A DNA stretch of 23,520 nt, taken from NCBI GenBank assembly GCA_002389905.1, contig DGRE01000013.1, positions 1 to 23,520 of the forward strand. Direction: 5' to 3'. Position numbers and translations under genes: made by a program. Shown one piece after another: positions 6,852 to 14,893 of this stretch (position 1 is the first letter of the stretch; each line of letters opens with the position of its first letter). The stretch comes from Hungatella sp. UBA4396. Its GTDB lineage: Bacteria > Bacillota > Clostridia > Lachnospirales > Lachnospiraceae. The notes under the pieces were generated by a model. It was not told the origin of the DNA and did no database searches. It saw nothing but the letters and a program-made list of their open reading frames with translations.

Positions 6852-8185
6852 TGCTTCACCTCGGCCAGATATTCTTTATAAGGCTTTAAGTAAACTTCCG
6901 TGTCCCGGACCACACATCCGGTCGGCTTTCCGGCCCGGATTAAATCACCGCACTTGCCGCAGGCAACACAAACCTTTTTGGGATCCATCCGGCCATGTTC
7001 TAAAATCTGCCTGGGAAATTCCGGATTGGCAAATGATAAACGGCCGTACAGCATACCATCGCACAGTCCGCCCTCCACTGCCCCGGCTGCAAACAAATCC
7101 GAATACTGCCGCAAATAAGATGGACCGGAGGCCAGAACAGTCATTTCCGGAACTGCTTTTTTCACCTCGCCAATACCATCAATGATTCTTGCCACCCCAT
7201 AAAGCGGATGCTCATCCGGAATATATTTCCCCTGATCATAAGGACGGGTAACATGGGTGCTGACATAGGGATTTCCCATTGTTAAATTCAGCATGGGTAT
7301 ATGATACTCATCATACAGACTGAGGACCAGACGAATGGGCTCAGTCATATCCGGCTTGATCCCTTCCCCTTCTTTTACCCCGAAACCGTATGGATAGGCA
7401 AATCCGTCAAAAATACCGATTCTTGCGGTCACCATAAAGTCTTTATTCTCATAGGCTTTGGCAGCCTGGATTCCATTGCGTAAAAGCCTGGTCCTGTTTT
7501 CAAAGCTGCCCCCATATTCGCCCGGACGGTTATAGGCAGAAGAAAGTTCTGCCAGCAGATAACCGTGGCATGACTTAATATCAACCGCATCAAACCCGGC
7601 TTCCCTGGCCAGCAGAGAAGCTTCTCCAAATTTCTCTTCCAGCCCTTTTAAGTAATCATCAGAAACAATGCAGGAATCATCGGCTTTTCTCAGCTTTTCA
7701 TAATCCGGGTGGCGGTAGGCAATCAGGGGAGCCGGCTTTCCGTCCGGATTAGAGTAACGGCCGCTGTGATTAGCCTGCATCACCAGATAAGGAGTAAATC
7801 CGTTGGCTTTCCGTCCGGCTTCCTTTATGGTCTCTGTAAACTGTTTATAGGCTTCCAGATTGTCTCTGGTCAGCATAAGCTGATGAGCGCTGGAACGTCC
7901 CTCCGGAACAATAGAAATTGCTTCAAACCAGATGATCCCGCTGGCCCCTGCCGCTTCTCTCACATATCTGCGGGTTGTCAGTTCTGACGGGGAGCCGTCA
8001 GGCAGGGAATCCGCCCCTTCCATGGGAGCAATCCCCATACGGTTGTTCACCGTTATCTGTCCAAATGTCAACGGTTCCTTTAATATGTGGGTATCTTCTG
8101 CAAAGGGCAGGCAAATATTCAGTTCCTTTGCTTTAGCCTGTATTTCCTCCAGACTTTTATAGGTAAATTTTTCGTGTTTTCCCAT
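6848..8185 (-). CDS. old-yellow-enzyme-family NADH:flavin oxidoreductase with Fe-S cysteine motif
   Basis: The 445-residue protein is an FMN TIM barrel of the enoate/2,4-dienoyl-CoA reductase branch. Diagnostic segments are ANHSGRYS (138-145), CHGYLL (206-211) and the NRPGEYGGSFENR block (219-231). The C-terminal end carries C406, C409, C412 and C424, a CX2CX2CX11C pattern close to the CX2CX3CX11C that holds the 4Fe-4S cluster in 2,4-dienoyl-CoA reductase and BaiCD/BaiH. The C-terminal FAD/NAD(P) domain of those enzymes is absent, because the protein ends about 20 residues after the last Cys. Electrons must therefore come from another protein or directly from NAD(P)H. The expected reaction is hydride transfer to an activated C=C bond. 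It sits 19 bases after the TRAP large permease gene and overlaps the SDR gene. Confidence 0.87.
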   Translation of the reverse strand: MGKHEKFTYKSLEEIQAKAKELNICLPFAEDTHILKEPLTFGQITVNNRMGIAPMEGADSLPDGSPSELTTRRYVREAAGASGIIWFEAISIVPEGRSSAHQLMLTRDNLEAYKQFTETIKEAGRKANGFTPYLVMQANHSGRYSNPDGKPAPLIAYRHPDYEKLRKADDSCIVSDDYLKGLEEKFGEASLLAREAGFDAVDIKSCHGYLLAELSSAYNRPGEYGGSFENRTRLLRNGIQAAKAYENKDFMVTARIGIFDGFAYPYGFGVKEGEGIKPDMTEPIRLVLSLYDEYHIPMLNLTMGNPYVSTHVTRPYDQGKYIPDEHPLYGVARIIDGIGEVKKAVPEMTVLASGPSYLRQYSDLFAAGAVEGGLCDGMLYGRLSFANPEFPRQILEHGRMDPKKVCVACGKCGDLIRAGKPTGCVVRDTEVYLKPYKEYLAEVKQ

Positions 8186-8204
8186 TTCTTCAGCCTCCGT
8201 AATT

Positions 8205-9455
8205 TTAAATCAATGCCAGCGACAGGGCTGGTACAAATGTGATCACCAGTAAAGCAGCAATAAGAATAAATATAAAAGGTATGGCCCCCTTAATGGAATC
8301 CGTCAATGACAGCTTTGATATGCCGGAAGCCACAAACAGATTTAAACCAAAGGGCGGAGTCAGCATTCCAATAGCCAGATTGACAATCATAATCACGCCA
8401 AAATGAACAGGGTTTACTCCCAGATTTGTAACCACCGGCAGCAACAAAGGGGTTAAAATAAGCACTGCAGCACTGGAATCCATGACCATTCCAACAAACA
8501 GCAGCAGCAAGTTGATAATCAGCAGAATCACCACCCGGTCCTGGGAGAAATTCAGGATGCCTTCCGCAATAGCAGACGGAATCTTTTCATAAGTCAGATA
8601 CCAGCTAAATGCCTTGGAACAAGCAATGACAAACATAATCATGGAGGAAGTGACAACTGACTTTTTGGCGATTTTAAACAAATCACTGAGCTTGATTTCC
8701 TTATAGACAAACATTCCGATCACCAGGCTGTATACAATCGCCAGGGAAGCCGCCTCCGTGGGCGTGGCCATGCCGGAATAAATACCGCCAAGCACGATCA
8801 CCGGCATTAAAATACTGAGTATGGAATCTTTAAAAGCCTGCCCTACTTCTCCGATCGTAGGACGCTGGGATTTATCAAATTGTTTTACCCGTGAATAAAT
8901 AACCGCAACAACAATCAGAACCGCGCCAATAAATATTCCAGGAATTAATGCCGCCAGAAACAGATCACTGACTGAAAGTTCCGCTACCACGCCGTAGGTC
9001 ATCATTGTAATGCTGGGAGGAATGATGATTCCCAGAGAACCGGCCGCACAGATCAGACCCACCGTAAACTTTTTTGAATACTTTGCATCAATCATATTAG
9101 GAATCATAACACTTCCGATGCCGGCAACCGTAGCTGGACTGGAACCGGATAAAGCAGCAAAAAACATACAGGAAATAACCGTTGTAATGGGAATACCCCC
9201 GGTGATCCAGCCAAAACACTTGTTGGCAAAGTTGATCAGCCGTTTGGAAGTTCCGCCCTGTACCATTAAATCACCGGAAAAGATAAAAAACGGAATCGCC
9301 ATCAAGCTGAAGGAATCAACTGCTGCAAACATCTTACGGGCAATTACCTCTGTCACAATACCGTTTTGCTGGAAACAAATCAGCGTTGACATTCCGGTGG
9401 TAATGCCGATGGGCACCCCGATAATCAGAAAAATAACAAAAAATAATGCTAGCAT
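8205..9455 (-). CDS. dctM: TRAP transporter large permease (DctM family)
   Basis: The 416-residue protein is almost wholly hydrophobic, with about 11-12 membrane segments, the usual size for the TRAP large subunit that drives sodium-coupled uptake. Family-typical stretches include the N-terminal MLALFFVIFLIIGVPIG, the FFIFSGDLMVQGG segment, the SGSSPATVAGIGSVMIP segment, the GLICAAGSLGIIIPPSI loop and GGIYSGMATPTEAA. It starts four bases after the small permease stop and precedes the OYE gene by 19 bases, placing transport and enzymes on one transcript. The symbol marks the family only. The substrate cannot be read from this subunit. Confidence 0.92.
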   Translation of the reverse strand: MLALFFVIFLIIGVPIGITTGMSTLICFQQNGIVTEVIARKMFAAVDSFSLMAIPFFIFSGDLMVQGGTSKRLINFANKCFGWITGGIPITTVISCMFFAALSGSSPATVAGIGSVMIPNMIDAKYSKKFTVGLICAAGSLGIIIPPSITMMTYGVVAELSVSDLFLAALIPGIFIGAVLIVVAVIYSRVKQFDKSQRPTIGEVGQAFKDSILSILMPVIVLGGIYSGMATPTEAASLAIVYSLVIGMFVYKEIKLSDLFKIAKKSVVTSSMIMFVIACSKAFSWYLTYEKIPSAIAEGILNFSQDRVVILLIINLLLLFVGMVMDSSAAVLILTPLLLPVVTNLGVNPVHFGVIMIVNLAIGMLTPPFGLNLFVASGISKLSLTDSIKGAIPFIFILIAALLVITFVPALSLALI

Positions 9456-9458
9456 CTC

Positions 9459-9959
9459 TTACTTTGCCTCCCTTTTTCCAAAAATATCAATCGCTTCAAC
9501 GAACAGATTTTTTAACTGAATCAGATACCGTATCATCATCAGCAGCAATCCCACCGGAACGGAAGCATAGGGAATATAGAGTGGTATCTTCAGCGATGTA
9601 GAAGCTGAACCTATGTCATAAGCACCGATCACCATATTGACCCCGGCCATTGTAATCAGGCCGCAAAAGACCACACTGATGATCAATGAGACCATTTCCA
9701 GAAGTAATTTACCTTTTGGAGGCAGAATATTGGGAAGTGCATCCATATTCACATGGGCCTTCTCCCGCACAGCAATGCTGCTGCCCAGAAAAATAAACCA
9801 GACAATCATCATCAGGGCTATCTCCTCTGACCAGGAAATGGAGTAATTGGCAAAGTAACGCAGAATTACCTGCACAAAAACCAGCAAAGATGTCATGATT
9901 AATAAGCTGGAAGCAACATATTCCTCCACTTTATTTAACTTTTCCAAAAGCCGTTCCAT
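9459..9959 (-). CDS. dctQ: TRAP transporter small permease (DctQ family)
   Basis: The 166-residue protein has four predicted membrane helices (roughly 15-38, 48-66, 86-108 and 125-150). It also carries the family-typical SWSEEIA segment near 39-45 and REKAHVNMD near 63-72. DctQ binds the large permease and is needed for coupling with the binding protein. Its ATG overlaps the last base of the binding-protein stop (TAATG), and a GGGAGGG site lies eight bases upstream. Gene order P-Q-M is standard for TRAP operons. Confidence 0.9.
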   Translation of the reverse strand: MERLLEKLNKVEEYVASSLLIMTSLLVFVQVILRYFANYSISWSEEIALMMIVWFIFLGSSIAVREKAHVNMDALPNILPPKGKLLLEMVSLIISVVFCGLITMAGVNMVIGAYDIGSASTSLKIPLYIPYASVPVGLLLMMIRYLIQLKNLFVEAIDIFGKREAK

Positions 9960-10984
9960 TAATTGGTCCCTCCCTGAACATTATACTTTGCAACAATATC
10001 AAGCAGCTCCTGTCCGCGTGCAGTCCTGGCAAATTCAGCATAAACACTTTCTGTCTTTTCACGGTACTCCAGCTTGGCTTCTTCCGTAAATTCAGATACA
10101 ATCACTCCGGCATCCACAATTTCCTCATAGTAGTCCTGCTCTTTTTCCCCGTTGATTTCCCATTGGTATTCTGTCACTTCTGCAATGGCTTCGTGTAATA
10201 TCAATCTCAGTTCTTCCGGCAGGGAATCATACTTTTGCTTGGATATAATAACTGGATATCCCATGAATCCATGACTGCTCAGAGTCATATATTTCTGTAC
10301 TTCATAAAACCGGCGGGAGGCAATATTGGAAAGCGGATTTTCCTGCCCATCCACGGTACCCGTCTGAAGCGCGGTATACAATTCACTAAACGGCACTGAA
10401 ATCCCGCCTGCATTCAGCGTACGGAACTGAGACACCAGCAAGGGACTCTGGCTGACCCTGATTTTCAGACCGCCTAAATCGTCAACACGTTCCACCGGCC
10501 GCACGGAGTTGGTTAAATGCTTAAATCCTCCGGTCCAGTAACCAAGGCAAACTAAATTTTTCTCCGACAGATATTCATTGAATTTTTCTCCCAACGCTCC
10601 GTTGAGGGCTTCATATGTAGCTTCTTCCGTTGTAAACAGGTAAGGCAAGTCAAACAATTCAAACTCGCTGATAAATGAAGTCAGCACACTGGTTGTCGGT
10701 GCATTCATATGCACAGCATTCATCGTCATCAATTCCGTAATTTCCTGATCCGTTCCCAACTGGGAATCCGGATAAATATCTACCAGGATCTTTCCTTCCG
10801 ACTTCTCTTCCAACACCCGTTTAAATTCTTCTGCTGCCAGTCCTTTTGGTGTCCTTCCGCTGACAACATGAGCGAATTTAATCTCAACCGGCTCATCTCC
10901 TTTTACCAACGCAGAGCCGGAGCAGCCGCTCAGCAGCAACACAGCAGCCATACATACCGGAAATAACTTTTGTTTCATTTCCAC
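9959..10984 (-). CDS. dctP: TRAP transporter substrate-binding lipoprotein (DctP family)
   Basis: This is the extracytoplasmic solute receptor. From the GTG at 10984 it is 341 residues, with a lipoprotein signal ending in LLLSGC and lipidated Cys at 21. The DctP fold shows in KFAHVV, GLKIRV (R176, the position of the conserved carboxylate-binding Arg of TRAP receptors), SVPFSELYTALQTGTVDGQE and the FYEVQKY segment. The GTG start sits six bases from a perfect AAGGAGG, whereas the next ATG (10978) is 12 bases away. Both leave the signal peptide intact. It is the first gene of the operon, diverging from the AraC-type regulator. The conserved Arg implies an organic acid ligand. Confidence 0.9.
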   Translation of the reverse strand: MEMKQKLFPVCMAAVLLLSGCSGSALVKGDEPVEIKFAHVVSGRTPKGLAAEEFKRVLEEKSEGKILVDIYPDSQLGTDQEITELMTMNAVHMNAPTTSVLTSFISEFELFDLPYLFTTEEATYEALNGALGEKFNEYLSEKNLVCLGYWTGGFKHLTNSVRPVERVDDLGGLKIRVSQSPLLVSQFRTLNAGGISVPFSELYTALQTGTVDGQENPLSNIASRRFYEVQKYMTLSSHGFMGYPVIISKQKYDSLPEELRLILHEAIAEVTEYQWEINGEKEQDYYEEIVDAGVIVSEFTEEAKLEYREKTESVYAEFARTARGQELLDIVAKYNVQGGTN

Positions 10985-11007
10985 AAATTTCCTCCTTGTG
11001 TGCATTC

Positions 11008-11043
11008 TTTTTTATATATTTTTACGCATTTATAATATATCAA
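11008..11043. promoter_or_regulatory. overlapping divergent promoter region, TRAP operon and AraC gene
   Basis: This AT-rich segment contains TATAAT (11031-11036) for the + strand regulator gene, with only a poor T-rich -35 17 bases upstream. On the minus strand TTGATA (11043-11038) is followed by TATATA/AATATA elements at 17-19 bases, directed to dctP. The two promoters would overlap, a layout suited to joint control by the AraC protein. No clear operator repeat is visible. Confidence 0.4.
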
Positions 11044-11105
11044 ATAATAATACTGGATTGTACGAAAAGAATGGGGTAAAATTGATAAAAAGTGGGGTGT
11101 TAAAC

Positions 11106-11951
11106 ATGAAGAAAAGTATCAGCGAAACCATAAAGGCTTACAGGGCCGACGACAGCCTTTCTCAATCATATCATTTTCACAATGGATATGAACTGATTTT
11201 TATAGAAAAAGGCAGCTCTGAATTTATTATTAACGATAAACAAATGCATTATCATCAAAATGATATTATATTTATTAACCAGATGGAAAGACATCAGATG
11301 AGACCTCTCAGCGATGAGTATATACGGTATGTGATTATCTTTGAACCCGAGTATTTTGATCAATTTATTCATGATCATATGCTGTGTTCCATTTTTAAGC
11401 AGCGTCCAGCCAATTTCCAAAACGGCTTTCATTTACCCGAACCGTCTGCAGCCTTTGCTTTGGAACTCCTAAAAGCATGTGTGAATGAGTGCGAAAATAA
11501 AAACCAATTTTTTAAAATGGCCATTATGTCAAACACCCTTGCACTGTTAATACACCTGTACCGGAATTTTACTTCCCTATTTCCTTCAGTAAGAACTAAC
11601 TCAACGACCGCTGCTGCCAGCAACATTCAAAATTATATTGACCAGCATTATCTGGAAGACCTTTCCGTTGACTCACTTGCAAAAGAATTCCATTTAAACA
11701 GATACTATATTATGGAGTTTTTTAAAGATGTGACCGGATATACCCTTAAACAGTACATCATTTTAAAAAGAATCTCTTACGCTAAAAATTTGCTTTATTA
11801 TTCGGATAAGAATGTCTCAGAAATAGCTGCTGCTTCGGGTTTTAATAATGTCAGCAACTTTATACGGGCTTTTAAAAACCACGAGAAGGTGACGCCGTTG
11901 AAGTTCCGGAACCTTAATCATGTCCATTTAACGGGAGGAGATATTTTATAG
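11106..11951 (+). CDS. AraC-family transcriptional regulator with cupin sensor domain
   Basis: The 281-residue protein has an N-terminal AraC-type cupin (about 15-85; HFHNGYEL at 23-30, a GSSEF turn, and HYHQNDIIFI at 48-57). Its C-terminal pair of helix-turn-helix motifs lies at about 187-206 and 236-257 (NVSEIAAASGFNNVSNFIRAFK). I start it at the ATG at 11106, seven bases after a GGGGTG site. The upstream in-frame codons lie in AT-rich promoter DNA and do not look coding. It diverges from the TRAP/flavoenzyme operon, so it most likely activates that operon when its cupin binds the imported compound or a product. A bidirectional terminator follows. Confidence 0.88.
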   Translation: MKKSISETIKAYRADDSLSQSYHFHNGYELIFIEKGSSEFIINDKQMHYHQNDIIFINQMERHQMRPLSDEYIRYVIIFEPEYFDQFIHDHMLCSIFKQRPANFQNGFHLPEPSAAFALELLKACVNECENKNQFFKMAIMSNTLALLIHLYRNFTSLFPSVRTNSTTAAASNIQNYIDQHYLEDLSVDSLAKEFHLNRYYIMEFFKDVTGYTLKQYIILKRISYAKNLLYYSDKNVSEIAAASGFNNVSNFIRAFKNHEKVTPLKFRNLNHVHLTGGDIL

Positions 11952-11987
11952 CCGCTTAAAAATTTTCCTCATTACTCTTCATTCTGT

Positions 11988-12035
11988 CATACAGAAAGGC
12001 AACCCTGCTTCTGCTGCAAGTTGCCTTTTTGTATG
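11988..12035. terminator. bidirectional terminator between convergent genes
   Basis: A 16-base stem (11988-12003 with 12020-12035, one G-T wobble) carries a T-rich arm: TTTTT on + and a TTTCTGTAT tail on minus. It ends the AraC gene from the left and the TIM-barrel gene from the right. Its AGAAAGGCAAC arm matches the terminator at 4045-4089. Confidence 0.85.
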
Positions 12036-12049
12036 AGTAAATCTGCTAT

Positions 12050-12760
12050 TTAGTCAGATTCCTTGCTGTAAGTTTCTTTTTCCGGATTCTTACAACGCCT
12101 GCGGTATTGATCCATAATATCTTTGAATATTTCACCATTTGACGGTGATGTATATGTCACTGCATTGGCCCCTGCTTCAATAACGGCCTCAATCGATTCT
12201 CTGGTCGGCCCTCCTGTTGCAATGATGGGAAATGTTCCATCAATTTTGCGCAGTGCCTTGATAATCTCGACAGTGTTCTTTCCGCCGGATACATTAACAA
12301 TCTTTGCTCCGGAACCCAGCATCCGCTCTTCTAAGTTCTCATCGATTGAAATAATTGATAATATGATGGGAATGTCAATGATTTCAGCCAGGTCTTTTAC
12401 AAATTCTGTTTTTGTAGGAGCGTTCAGCACGACAGCCATGGCTCCGTGGAGCTCAGCATCAAGAGCAATATCACGAACTCTCCCCCCGGCAGTTGTACCG
12501 CCGCCAACGCCTGCCAATACCGGTTTTTGTGACACATCAATAATTGCCTTTGTAATCTGCATTGTAGGGGTAAATGGATATACGGCAATAACTGCATCAG
12601 CATTACAATTGGCAATAATAGCAACATCGGTAGAAAATAAGATGGATTTAATCCGTCTTCCATTAATAATAATCCCTGTTGCACGGTTAATGGCATCAGG
12701 TACAATTACTGTATGACTACGTAACTTGGTATCAATTCTCGGGACAATTCTGTCTTTCAT
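12050..12760 (-). CDS. conserved TIM-barrel protein of unknown function
   Basis: The 236-residue protein looks like a ribulose-phosphate-binding-type TIM barrel: alternating strands and helices with glycine-rich turns. Visible elements are ADAVIAVYPFTP, the VGGGTTAG turn after the fourth strand, AKIVNVSGG, and IIATGGPTRESIEAVIEAGANAVTY near the C-terminus, where such barrels bind phosphate. The family is widespread in Firmicutes and often carries only the label hydrolase; I know of no proven reaction. An AGGAGGA site precedes the ATG. The tail after about residue 215 is charged and probably disordered. It lies 285 bases downstream of the YdcZ-type transporter gene on the same strand and has its own likely promoter and long leader. 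Confidence 0.7.
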   Translation of the reverse strand: MKDRIVPRIDTKLRSHTVIVPDAINRATGIIINGRRIKSILFSTDVAIIANCNADAVIAVYPFTPTMQITKAIIDVSQKPVLAGVGGGTTAGGRVRDIALDAELHGAMAVVLNAPTKTEFVKDLAEIIDIPIILSIISIDENLEERMLGSGAKIVNVSGGKNTVEIIKALRKIDGTFPIIATGGPTRESIEAVIEAGANAVTYTSPSNGEIFKDIMDQYRRRCKNPEKETYSKESD

Positions 12761-12903
12761 ATGCGTGTCCTCCTCTGCCTTTTATGTAAATTATTTTTTA
12801 TTACCTGTCCGCTAAAGATATAAATATGGCAGATTTCGAATTTACGGTATTTTGTTAAGCTGCCCACCCAAACAAATACATAAACCAAAACCTGCCTACG
12901 CTG

Positions 12904-12932
12904 ATTTTATCATCTATTGCACTAACTAACAA
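12904..12932 (-). promoter_or_regulatory. probable promoter of the TIM-barrel gene
   Basis: On the minus strand TTGTTA (12932-12927) and TAAAAT (12909-12904) are 17 bases apart. The predicted start near 12897 leaves a leader of about 135 bases before the ATG at 12760. Two short complementary segments (GGCAG and CTGCC) lie in the leader, but I recognise no known riboswitch. Confidence 0.5.
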
Positions 12933-13045
12933 TTCCTTATTTTATTTTTTATTGCTTTTTCATTGCAAGATCAACTTATCTTGTATGATATAAGAAGTCT
13001 TGTTTTCCATGTACAGTCAGGAAAATAAGAGGATCAAACCAGCCA

Positions 13046-14008
13046 TTACTGGCAATATTTCCCCATCAGATATTTTCGGTATTCATCCTCTGTCCGCTTT
13101 ACTCTGGCTAAATATTTCTGATATTTCCGTTCTTTCGTGACATATGCCCGTTCCATAATCATATTAACTGCAATTCCGGCTGCAATAACAGTGCCACCTA
13201 AAAACGATGTATCTGAATGATAGTTACCCGACATCACATCCAAAAACACCCCGGTAAACACCTGCCCCACAAAAACAAGCATGGTTAGCTGAAAGGCCGG
13301 GATTTGGGGAACAATGATATTAAAAAGCATCACTGCTGCTACGCCGAGAATACCGCCTGTATAAATCCATATCCGAAATTTATTATCTGAGATAACATTT
13401 AAATGTGTACCTCTTGCGACAATAAATGCAATCATTACGGTAATCGGAAGCCCAACCAGGTGGTTGACCAGTGAACCATTCAAAGCACCGATTTTTTTAG
13501 CCAAATACGCATTAACGGTTCTGGACAGCACCACCGTAATCCCCGAGCCAAAAGATATAAATACAGCCGTCAAACCAGTGGAAACTGTATTATCCAGCAT
13601 CAGAACAACACCAAAGACAGCAAATGCCAGACCAAATATAGATGTTTTTTGAAATGGCCTTTTTTCCATACCAAACCAGCCCAAAATATCAATAAATAAA
13701 GAAGTGACCGTCTGTCCCAGCAGCCCCAATGCAATAATACTTGTCATACTGATATGTCCGAAGGCTAAATTTGAAAATATGGTGGTCAAAACACCTATGG
13801 CACCTCCCAGATAAATCCACTTCGGCCTATGAACAAAAAGTGCCTTCTTTTCTTTATGTATCATATAAAACGACAGCGCAAACAGCGAGCCGATTACATG
13901 AATAATTACTGCTGCTGTGAAAGCTCCATATTGATCTGATAACCCACCGTTAACAGAAATCATAACAGACAGCAGAATACCCGATATAAAAGATAAAAAT
14001 TGATACAT
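13046..14008 (-). CDS. DMT-superfamily transporter, YdcZ/DUF606 type, duplicated
   Basis: The 320-residue protein has about ten membrane helices arranged as two homologous five-helix halves, each like a single YdcZ/DUF606 unit. The first half begins MYQFLSFISGILLSVMISVNGGLS, and the second starts after LDNTVSTGLTAVFISFGSGI. Substrates of this family are mostly unknown. The ATG at 14008 is chosen because GGGAGGTGG lies six bases before it. Weaker in-frame codons upstream would only add MIGRWNS. The C-terminus is basic and cytoplasmic. It diverges from the Crp/Fnr-type gene and shares its 110-base control region, which suggests that regulator controls it. Confidence 0.82.
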   Translation of the reverse strand: MYQFLSFISGILLSVMISVNGGLSDQYGAFTAAVIIHVIGSLFALSFYMIHKEKKALFVHRPKWIYLGGAIGVLTTIFSNLAFGHISMTSIIALGLLGQTVTSLFIDILGWFGMEKRPFQKTSIFGLAFAVFGVVLMLDNTVSTGLTAVFISFGSGITVVLSRTVNAYLAKKIGALNGSLVNHLVGLPITVMIAFIVARGTHLNVISDNKFRIWIYTGGILGVAAVMLFNIIVPQIPAFQLTMLVFVGQVFTGVFLDVMSGNYHSDTSFLGGTVIAAGIAVNMIMERAYVTKERKYQKYLARVKRTEDEYRKYLMGKYCQ

Positions 14009-14068
14009 GCTATTCCACCTCCCTATCAAATAATAACAAAATAATTACCGCAGCACATAGGACATTTG

Positions 14069-14099
14069 TCATAGTGTTTTTATGATTTTCTGTTATAAT
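14069..14099 (+). promoter_or_regulatory. extended -10 promoter with dyad for the Crp/Fnr-type gene
   Basis: TGTTATAAT (14091-14099) is a full extended -10. No good -35 is present at 16-18 bases. Overlapping the -35 region is a dyad TCATA-N7-TATGA (14069-14085), a plausible operator for this or the divergent transporter gene. Transcription would start near 14106. Confidence 0.6.
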
Positions 14100-14118
14100 G
14101 TATAGTGAGGTGATAAAT

Positions 14119-14799
14119 TTGAAGAAACTTCCCCTAAAAAAAGAACACATAGATAAACTTGCGGAATACGGCTTGCAGAATATACCGTCAGAGGCTTGTT
14201 CCTGCATGCGCTTTTCATCAGGTGAAGAGGTTTTAAGGGAAGGATCGCCGATTTCCTGGCTTTCCATTGTAGTTGATGGCAGGGCGAAAGTCTGCCGCAC
14301 CGCTCCTAACGGCAAAAGTCTCATTCTTTGCTATTATATTTCCTACGGAATGATCGGCGATGTTGAATTGATGACAAGACAGGAAATTGCCGCCTCTTCC
14401 GTCATAGCTATTACATATTTTGAGTGCATTGTGATAAATTATCAAAACTGTTTAACTGAATTAAAAACCAATATATTTTTTCTGAACAAGCTGGGAACCG
14501 AACTGGCAGAAAAGCTGTATAAAAGTGCGGAAAGCTTTACCTCCTCAGCATTATATACCGGGGAACAGCGGCTTTGCACCTATATACTTCAGACTTCACA
14601 CCGGGGCCATTTCAGCGATATCCTGACAGATGTCTCCTGTTCAGTGGGTTTGAGCTACCGCCATATGTTCCGGCTGCTGGGACAGCTTTGTGAGGATGGG
14701 GTATTGGAGAAAAGAGAAAGCGGATATTATATCTTAAACCGTAAGGAACTGATCCGCCGTTCTCACACTGCGGCTGATTCACCCGATATAGTAAAATAG
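14119..14799 (+). CDS. Crp/Fnr-family transcriptional regulator, YeiL-like
   Basis: The 226-residue protein has a cyclic-nucleotide-binding-type beta-roll (about 25-110: FSSGEEVLREGSP, VDGRAKV, GMIGDVEL), a long dimer helix (120-145) and a winged helix-turn-helix near 165-205. It resembles YeiL-type regulators more than true Crp. The cAMP-binding RxS pocket is not evident, so the ligand is unknown. I choose a TTG start at 14119. It has GAGGTG six bases upstream, whereas the in-frame ATG at 14098 overlaps the -10 promoter element and would not be transcribed. The leader is then only about 13 bases. Nine cysteines are scattered through the protein, but not in an Fnr-like cluster. It probably regulates the divergent YdcZ-type transporter. 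Confidence 0.82.
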   Translation: MKKLPLKKEHIDKLAEYGLQNIPSEACSCMRFSSGEEVLREGSPISWLSIVVDGRAKVCRTAPNGKSLILCYYISYGMIGDVELMTRQEIAASSVIAITYFECIVINYQNCLTELKTNIFFLNKLGTELAEKLYKSAESFTSSALYTGEQRLCTYILQTSHRGHFSDILTDVSCSVGLSYRHMFRLLGQLCEDGVLEKRESGYYILNRKELIRRSHTAADSPDIVK

Positions 14800-14806
14800 A
14801 ATATAC

Positions 14807-14857
14807 AAATAAAAACAAGCGTATCATTCTAAATGAACGAAACGCTTGTTTTTATTT
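14807..14857. terminator. bidirectional terminator between convergent genes
   Basis: A perfect 16-bp stem pairs 14807-14822 with 14842-14857. T-rich arms face out on both sides (TTTTTATTTTAT on +). It closes the Crp/Fnr gene and the gapN/ATL pair. Confidence 0.9.
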
Positions 14858-14893
14858 TATAGAGTAACTTATAGTTTTCACATACCTGGCGGC

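Noticed and set aside
12966..12983. Perfect 6-bp dyad CAAGAT-N6-ATCTTG downstream of the YdcZ-type gene
   Set aside because: No T-rich tail and too short for a convincing terminator; may be chance in AT-rich DNA.
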